From: Mycobacterium sp. URHD0025
Lineage (GTDB): Bacteria; Actinomycetota; Actinomycetes; Mycobacteriales; Mycobacteriaceae
DNA: 64,000 nucleotides
Assembly (NCBI RefSeq): GCF_000426065.1
Contig: NZ_KE384491.1
Coordinates: 124,001-188,000 of the forward strand
Direction of reading: 5' to 3'
Part shown: positions 58,663 through 64,000 of the stretch, in pieces
How positions within the stretch are numbered: the stretch's first letter is position 1
Layout: every line of letters begins with the position of its first letter
Translations under genes and position numbers: made by a program
The notes under the pieces: generated by a model
The model's database searches: none
What the model saw: only the letters and a program-made list of their open reading frames with translations
Told to the model about the DNA's origin: nothing

Positions 58663-60590
58663 TACGTCAGCTCGCGCAGCCGCCCAAACCGAGCGGAGGC
58701 AATCGGATTGGCATCGGCCACCAGATCTTCGAACCGGTGGTTGGCAATCTTGGCGATCTCGATCAGTGCGAACGCCGTCTCGGCTGGGGGCGAATTGTCG
58801 ATGCGCGACCAACCGTTCTGCAGCACCCGGTCGAAATGTTCGGTCTCGCGGGCGCAGATCACCAGCGGAAAGCCGAAATGCTCGCGGTAGGCGGTGGCCA
58901 GCTGGACGACATCGTTGTGGTCGTCGTCGTCGAGGCTCGACAGCGCGACATGGTCGACGGCCAGCACATGTCCCCCGTCGTCCTCGGCACCGAGATCCGG
59001 AAACGCCCGGATGAGTTCGAGCTGCTGTTCGGACGAACCGGTGAGCAGGGCGTCCTGGAACGCCTCACGCAACGCCCGCACGTCGACGAAGGGGCGCTGC
59101 TCGAAAGCCCGCTCGACGGCCCACGGAACGTTTTGCACCACACCGCCGAACGCCTCGGTGAAGCGCTGCTTGTCCATTGCGTTCACTTCGTCCAAGGTAA
59201 TCGTTCCGCCGCCGGCCACCCGTGGACTCTGCCCGCCCGGCAGGAACGGCATATGGAAGAACACCACGTTGAGCACGATCGCGGCGACAGCGCCGATACT
59301 GATGCCGCTGCCGAAAAGTAGGTCGACTCCTACCGGAAGGGCCTGTGCCACTTGAGGATAGGCGGTCACCCAGAACGCAAGCGCCAAGCTTGTGGCCACG
59401 ATGATCAGGTTGCGGTGGTCGGTGAAGTCGACCTTGCCCAGAGTCTGGATGCCCACCACGGCCACGGTGGCGAACAGCGTCAGCGCCGCACCGCCGAGTA
59501 CCGGCTGCGGAATCGAGGACACCACCGCGGCAACCTTGGGCAGGAAGCCGAGCAGGATCATGATGACGCCCGCCGCCGCGACCACCCAGCGACTCTTCAC
59601 CCCGGTGAGCCGGACCAGCCCGACATTCTCCGAGAAGGCCGTGTAGGGAAACGAGTTGAAGATGCCGCCGATCGTGGTGGCCACCCCGTCGGCACGCAGC
59701 GCATTGCCGATGTCGGAGGCCTTGATGCGCTTGCCCACGATCTCACCGGTGGCGTAGGCACTGCCGGTGGACTCCACCGCGGTGATGAGCAGCACGATGA
59801 TCATGGTCAGACACGCCACCAGGTCGAACTTGGGAAGCCCGAACAGGAACGGCTCGGTGAAGCCGACGACCGGAGCGGCGCCGACTTTGTCAAAATTCAT
59901 GTCGCCCAACGCAAATGCCACCGCGCAGCCGACAACCAGGCCGAGCAGTACCGCGATGGTGGCCAGGAAACCGCGCAGCAGCCGTTGGATGGCCGCGATG
60001 ACCACGATGGTGCCGAGTGCGTACAGCAGCCAGCGCAGGTTCGCCGGATCGTGCTGACCGGTGTGCGGGTTGGTGACGGCGTCCCCGGCACCCACCGGGA
60101 CCAGACACAACCCGATGATGGTGATCAGCGTGCCGGTGACCACCGGCGGGAAGAACCGCAACAACTTCACGAAGATCGGGGCGATCACGATCGTGAAGAC
60201 GCCCGCCACGATGACAGCACCATAGACGTAGAGCAAGCTGGCCGGACCGCCGCCGTGCGCGAGGCTGATCGCGATGATCGGCGCCACTCCGGTGAATGTG
60301 ACGCCCTGCAACAGCGGCAGCCGGATGCCGATCTTCCAGATCCCGACCGCCTGGATGATCGAGGCGATCCCGCAGGTGAACAAATCCGCGGTGATCAGCT
60401 TGACCAGGTCATCGTTGGGCAGGCCGATGGCGCTGGCGATCAGAATCGGCACCAGCACCGCGCCCGCATAGAAAGCCACGACATGCTGGAAGCCGTAGGT
60501 GACCAGTGCGGGCAGCGGCAGCACCTGGTCCACGGGGTGCTGCCGTTTGGCGTCCTTGCCGAGCTTTTCCGACGTCACGGCGACTGTCAT
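58662..60590 (-). CDS. NCS2 purine permease fused to a degenerate OHCU-decarboxylase domain
   Basis: A 642-residue fusion. Residues about 15-450 are an NCS2 (xanthine/uric-acid) proton symporter with about 12-14 helices, including LPLPALVTYGFQHVVAFYAG, GVTFTGVAPIIAIS, AVESTGSAYATGEIVGKRI (motif around the substrate Glu) and NSFPYTAFSENVGLVRLTG. Residues about 463-642 are an OHCU-decarboxylase fold (FTEAFGGVVQNVPWAVERAF, YREHFGFPLVICARE). In the latter the catalytic His is Phe530 (RAFPDLG) and the Glu-Gln-Ala-Gly loop is an Asp-rich run. The start is ATG 60590; an in-frame upstream extension overlaps xdh. Confidence 0.92.
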   Translation of the reverse strand: MTVAVTSEKLGKDAKRQHPVDQVLPLPALVTYGFQHVVAFYAGAVLVPILIASAIGLPNDDLVKLITADLFTCGIASIIQAVGIWKIGIRLPLLQGVTFTGVAPIIAISLAHGGGPASLLYVYGAVIVAGVFTIVIAPIFVKLLRFFPPVVTGTLITIIGLCLVPVGAGDAVTNPHTGQHDPANLRWLLYALGTIVVIAAIQRLLRGFLATIAVLLGLVVGCAVAFALGDMNFDKVGAAPVVGFTEPFLFGLPKFDLVACLTMIIVLLITAVESTGSAYATGEIVGKRIKASDIGNALRADGVATTIGGIFNSFPYTAFSENVGLVRLTGVKSRWVVAAAGVIMILLGFLPKVAAVVSSIPQPVLGGAALTLFATVAVVGIQTLGKVDFTDHRNLIIVATSLALAFWVTAYPQVAQALPVGVDLLFGSGISIGAVAAIVLNVVFFHMPFLPGGQSPRVAGGGTITLDEVNAMDKQRFTEAFGGVVQNVPWAVERAFEQRPFVDVRALREAFQDALLTGSSEQQLELIRAFPDLGAEDDGGHVLAVDHVALSSLDDDDHNDVVQLATAYREHFGFPLVICARETEHFDRVLQNGWSRIDNSPPAETAFALIEIAKIANHRFEDLVADANPIASARFGRLRELT

Positions 60591-60646
60591 CGGTTCAGGA
60601 TCCTGCAGAGACGGATAGTTCGCACGTCGAGCCGAGCGGGCGGCCG

Positions 60647-63334
60647 TCAGCCACGAAGTCCCCGCCAGATCCGGGCCGGGGTCATCGGCAGCCGGCGCAG
60701 ACGCGCACCGCACGCTCGGGCGACGGCATTGGCCAGCGCAGGCGCCACCGGGTTGTACGGGGATTCGCCCATCGACTTGGCGCCCAGGGGGCCGAGCGTG
60801 TCGAAAGTGACGGCGAAGTGGACCTCGGTGACCGGTACGTCGGCCAGCTGCGGGATGTGGTAATCGCGCAGCGTCTGGGTGATGACCGTGCCGTCTGAGC
60901 CGATCTGTATCTCCTCGTACAACGCGGAGCCGATGGCCTGCGCGACACCGCCTTCCACCTGACCCCGGCATTGTTCGGGGTTGAGCACCACGCCGGCGTC
61001 GGCCGCCTGTACCGACTGCAGGATCCGCAGCTCGCCGGTTTCGGTGTTGACCGCGACTCGAACGCCGTGCACGTTGAACGCCAGCGAACGGGGCGTCCCG
61101 CCGTGGCGGCCGCGCCCGGTCAGGGGCGCCGGCAGCTCCGCGAACGGCACCAGGCGGCCCGCACCACAGTCCACACCGTGCGGATCGAGCGTGCAGGACT
61201 CCGGTGGCACGCCGGCGCTCTGCGCGGCCGCGGCAACTATCGCCGACCGCAGCTCACGACAGGCCGACAGCACGGCCTGACCGGCCACCACGGTCCCCGC
61301 CGAACCGAACGCACCTGTGTCGTGATCGACTGCGTCGGTATCGGATTGGCGCAACCGGATCCGGTCGGCGGAGGTGTTCAGCTCAGTGGCGGCCAACTGG
61401 GTGTGCACGGTGGAGGTCCCGTTACCGAATTCCGCGGTGCCCACCGACAGCGTGTAACCGCCGTCGGTGTCGACGGTGACCGATGCCTCGGCTCGGTGGC
61501 CGCGAGGCGGGATGGTGGCAATCATCGCGACGGCCATGCCCTCGCCGACGGCCCAGCCGTCCGGAGCCGGCACACCGTTGCCCTTGGCCAACGCGTCCTG
61601 CACGGCGTCGAGGCATTGATCGAGACCGTAACTGCCGAACGTCAGATCCTCGGCCGGCTCGGCATCGACCAGCGCGTTCCCCGGCACCACGACATTGCGG
61701 CGGCGAAGGTCGAACGGACCTATCGCGAGCCGCTGGGCCAGCTCGTCCAGCGCAGACTCGACGGCGAAGGTGACCTGTCCCAGGCCGTATCCGCGAAACG
61801 CACCCGAGGGCAGGTTGTTCGTGTAGACCGCTTGCGCGTCCACGTGTTTGTTCGCGCAGCGATACAGCGATATCGACTCACCACAGCCGTGGAACAGCAC
61901 ACCCGGGCTGTGATTGCCGTAGGCGCCGGCATCCGTCAGCACGTCGATCGCCAATGCGGTCAGCACCCCGTCGGCACCGGCGGCGGCGGTCACATCGACC
62001 CGGAACGGGTGCCGGCAGGGCGCCCTGGTGAACTCGTCGGAGCGGCTGAATTCGTATCGCACCGGGCGGCGCAGACGAAGCACCGCCAGTGCCACCAGAT
62101 CTTCGGTGAGCAATTCCTGCTTGGCGCCGAAGCCACCGCCCACTCGGGCCGCGAAGACCTGCACCGCGTCCCGCTCCAGGCCGAACACGTGACAGAGTTC
62201 GTCGCGCACCAGGAACGGCACCTGTGAACTGGTGCGAAGCACCAGTCGCCCGGTGTCGTCCATCCAGCCGGTGGAGCCGTGCATCTCCAGATGTGCGTGC
62301 TGGACGCGCTGCGTGGCGTAGCGCGCGGTCACCACCGCGCCGCCGGCGGCGTGGGCGGCCGCCAGCCCGGAGTCGATGTCACCTGTGCCGCCGTGACGTT
62401 CGGCGACGATGTTGCGCGACGGGTCTGCGATACGGGCCCGCGGCCCTTTGTCGGCGTGCAGCAGCGGCGCTCCGGGCGATCGCGCCTCGTCGGGATCGAA
62501 CACCGCCGGCAGTTCCTCGTACTCGACAGTGATCGCCCGGCAGGCCTTTTCGGCCGCCCCCAGGCTGTCTGCGACCACGGCGGCCACGCGCTGCCCGACA
62601 AACCGCACCGTGTTGTCGAGCACGTAGGTGTCGTCGGGGTCGTCGTCGCGATTTTCGTGGCGGGCGGTGGAGAACGCCACGGCCGGGCTGTCCCGGTGGG
62701 TCAGGACCAGCCGTACACCGGGTAGCGCTTCGGCGGCCGTCGTGTCGATCGATGTGATGCGGGCGTGCGCCAGCGGACTGGACAACACCGCCAGATGCAG
62801 TAGTCCCGGTGGCGTGCTGTCCATCGTGAACTGCTCGGTCCCGGTGACGATCCGCAGGCTCGCCGGCGCCCCGATCGAACATCGGGCACCGCCTGACTTC
62901 TCGATGTTGACGCTGCCGGCGACAGCATCGGTGATGGCCCGGTAGCCGGTGCACCGGCACAGGTTTCCTTTGAGGTGGCGCGGCAGATCGTCGAGTTGGC
63001 CGGCCGTCAGCGTCGATGCCGTCGTGATCATGCCTGCCGTGCAGTACCCGCACTGAAACCCGGCCGCCTCGAGGAACCGGCGCTGCACTGGGTGCAGATC
63101 CTCGGGGGTGCCCAGGCCCGCCACGGTGGTCACCTGCCGCCCCTCCGCCCGGAAGGCCGGGATCACGCACGAATGCACCGGCGCCCCGTCGAGCAGCACC
63201 GAACAGGCACCGCAGTCCCCCGCGTCGCATCCGGTTTTGACCTCCACGTGCCCGTGTTCGCGCAGAAAGGACCGGAGGCACTGCCCCGGACTCGGGTCGG
63301 CGCGCAGTTCTGCCCCGTTGACGGTGACGTTCAT
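60647..63334 (-). CDS. xanthine dehydrogenase, fused 2Fe-2S and molybdopterin subunit
   Basis: An 895-residue fusion. Residues 1-150 hold both 2Fe-2S clusters: Cys36, Cys41, Cys44 and Cys56 (GCDAGDCGACSVL) and Cys95, Cys98, Cys126 and Cys128 (CGYC, CRCTGY). Residues about 165-895 are the Mo-pterin part, with VGGGFGAKQELLTED, NLPSGAFRGYGLGQ, FGSAGTVVAGQAVL and the active-site Glu in LGAKSMGESPYNP. The FAD subunit is separate and upstream with a four-base overlap. It should oxidise hypoxanthine/xanthine to urate; other hydroxylase substrates are possible, but the operon points to purines. Confidence 0.88.
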   Translation of the reverse strand: MNVTVNGAELRADPSPGQCLRSFLREHGHVEVKTGCDAGDCGACSVLLDGAPVHSCVIPAFRAEGRQVTTVAGLGTPEDLHPVQRRFLEAAGFQCGYCTAGMITTASTLTAGQLDDLPRHLKGNLCRCTGYRAITDAVAGSVNIEKSGGARCSIGAPASLRIVTGTEQFTMDSTPPGLLHLAVLSSPLAHARITSIDTTAAEALPGVRLVLTHRDSPAVAFSTARHENRDDDPDDTYVLDNTVRFVGQRVAAVVADSLGAAEKACRAITVEYEELPAVFDPDEARSPGAPLLHADKGPRARIADPSRNIVAERHGGTGDIDSGLAAAHAAGGAVVTARYATQRVQHAHLEMHGSTGWMDDTGRLVLRTSSQVPFLVRDELCHVFGLERDAVQVFAARVGGGFGAKQELLTEDLVALAVLRLRRPVRYEFSRSDEFTRAPCRHPFRVDVTAAAGADGVLTALAIDVLTDAGAYGNHSPGVLFHGCGESISLYRCANKHVDAQAVYTNNLPSGAFRGYGLGQVTFAVESALDELAQRLAIGPFDLRRRNVVVPGNALVDAEPAEDLTFGSYGLDQCLDAVQDALAKGNGVPAPDGWAVGEGMAVAMIATIPPRGHRAEASVTVDTDGGYTLSVGTAEFGNGTSTVHTQLAATELNTSADRIRLRQSDTDAVDHDTGAFGSAGTVVAGQAVLSACRELRSAIVAAAAQSAGVPPESCTLDPHGVDCGAGRLVPFAELPAPLTGRGRHGGTPRSLAFNVHGVRVAVNTETGELRILQSVQAADAGVVLNPEQCRGQVEGGVAQAIGSALYEEIQIGSDGTVITQTLRDYHIPQLADVPVTEVHFAVTFDTLGPLGAKSMGESPYNPVAPALANAVARACGARLRRLPMTPARIWRGLRG

Positions 63335-64000
63335 GCGAGCTCCGCACGAATCTGCTCGGCCAGCACGAGGGTGACCGCTGCGCGCCATTCCGGATCGCCG
63401 TGCGGGTCGTGCAACCAATCGCCACCAGCGATCGACGCGTGCGCGGTCCGCAGCGTGTCGTGGTCAGGCACCGCCGGGAAGGAGAACACGTACGGCCGCA
63501 CCGTCGCCGCCGTCACCGAGAGCACAAACCCGCCGCCGTCGGTTGCCCGGTCCCGGCGACCGATCACCACGGCACTGGAGCGACCCAGCGGCGACGGCGC
63601 CAGCCTGCGGAAGGCGGTGGTGGCCCGCAGCGCGGCGGCGGGCAGGTGCACCGAGCGCAGCACGTCGTCCTGGGCCAGTGCGTTGACACCCGCGCCAGTG
63701 ACGAATTCGGCTACCGGCAGCCGATACTCGCTGCCGTCGGCCCGCCACACGGTGGCATGTCCGTCGAGCGTGGCAGCGAGCGAGATCATCGCACCGGCCG
63801 GTAGCGACAGGCAGATGTTGCCGCCGACGGTGGCGGTGCGCCAGATCTTGTGAGATGCCAGCAGAGCAGTACAACACTGGTGTAGCAACGGTGCAGCAGT
63901 CCACTCCGGACGAAACCCCGGAAGCCGCCCCGACAGTTCGGACAGCTCGGCGAGCGTGCAGGTGGCGGACAGCTCGAAGCCGTTGTCGCTCAGGGTGACC
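63331..64000 (-). CDS. xanthine dehydrogenase FAD-binding subunit (partial, runs off the right edge)
   Basis: At least 223 residues with no stop up to the window edge, so the N-terminus is missing. Visible motifs are ATVGGNICLSLPAGAM (FAD pyrophosphate loop) and the C-terminal CO_deh_flav_C-type half (TTAFRRLAPSPLGRSSAVV, then VLSVTAATVRPYVFSFP). It belongs to the medium (FAD) subunit of xanthine dehydrogenase and is coupled to the 2Fe-2S/Mo subunit by a four-base overlap. The promoter of the purine operon therefore lies outside the window. Confidence 0.85.
   Translation of the reverse strand, partial: VTLSDNGFELSATCTLAELSELSGRLPGFRPEWTAAPLLHQCCTALLASHKIWRTATVGGNICLSLPAGAMISLAATLDGHATVWRADGSEYRLPVAEFVTGAGVNALAQDDVLRSVHLPAAALRATTAFRRLAPSPLGRSSAVVIGRRDRATDGGGFVLSVTAATVRPYVFSFPAVPDHDTLRTAHASIAGGDWLHDPHGDPEWRAAVTLVLAEQIRAELA

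Noticed and set aside
59352..60863. 503-residue plus-strand open frame opposite the purine permease
   Set aside because: Rich in Asp, Gln, His and Arg, as expected of the reverse of a membrane protein gene, and without domains.
1..64000. tRNA, rRNA or CRISPR loci
   Set aside because: No cloverleaf-like run ending in a CCA-type acceptor stem, rRNA segment or regularly spaced repeat array was noticed by eye; a tRNAscan run would settle tRNA absence.

Overview
The window is GC-rich chromosomal DNA from a mycobacterium, most likely a rapidly growing Mycolicibacterium-type species. Gene content and order between about 0.1 and 48 kb follow the M. tuberculosis Rv2771c-Rv2855 region as I remember it: dapB, aldR/ald, pepR-gpsI-lppU-rpsO-ribF, mntR/sirR, truB-pptT-pptH, dinF-nrnA-rbfA-infB-ylxR-nusA-rimP, proS, efpA-cysG-cobB-cobO-chelatase, mqo and mtr. 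The PE_PGRS gene that M. tuberculosis carries between mqo and the following hydrolase is absent. No tRNA, rRNA, insertion sequence, prophage or CRISPR array was seen.

Layout. 0-2.3 kb: lysine/cell-wall synthesis (dapB) with three coupled downstream genes. 2.4-3.8 kb: a 13E12-type DUF222/HNH gene with a DNA-damage promoter. 3.8-9.8 kb: META lipoprotein, AldR/alanine dehydrogenase, a GXWXG protein, an HspX-like small heat-shock protein, a Tat-exported class A beta-lactamase and the M16 protease PepR. 9.8-14.3 kb: PNPase, LppU, S15, RibF. 14.3-17.6 kb: an MntR/SirR repressor and an SsuD-SfnB-type flavin monooxygenase pair for organosulfur use. 17.6-20.1 kb: TruB, PptT and PptH, in which a phosphopantetheinyl transferase is translationally coupled to its opposing hydrolase. 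20.3-26.7 kb: accessory metabolic genes, including a MerR/methyltransferase pair with a MerR-type promoter. 26.8-33.2 kb: the nusA-infB translation operon. 33.4-36.9 kb: a lipoprotein pair, proS and a carbinolamine-dehydratase-like/VOC fusion. 36.9-45.6 kb: EfpA and a cobalamin module (CysG, CobB, CobO, fused I/D chelatase), then a GNAT protein and Mqo. 45.9-48.3 kb: alpha/beta hydrolase and mycothione reductase.

The accessory part is 48.4-64 kb. An ABC importer (ATPase, permease, lipoprotein), two isopenicillin-N-synthase-like Fe(II) oxygenases, a FadR/FCD-type GntR regulator and a CodA-like amidohydrolase form two divergent units around a repeat-rich control region. I cannot assign a substrate; this is the best candidate for an undescribed catabolic system. 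It meets, tail to tail and one base apart, a right-to-left purine operon. That operon encodes xanthine dehydrogenase (FAD subunit, and a 2Fe-2S/Mo fusion), an NCS2 purine permease fused to an OHCU-decarboxylase-like domain, a free OHCU decarboxylase, hydroxyisourate hydrolase, urate oxidase and 8-oxoguanine deaminase. Together these convert xanthine and 8-oxoguanine to urate and then allantoin. The fused decarboxylase domain has lost its catalytic histidine (Phe530) while the free copy keeps it, which suggests a sensing or scaffolding role.

Functions are assigned by reading the translated sequence and recalling family motifs. No database search was run.
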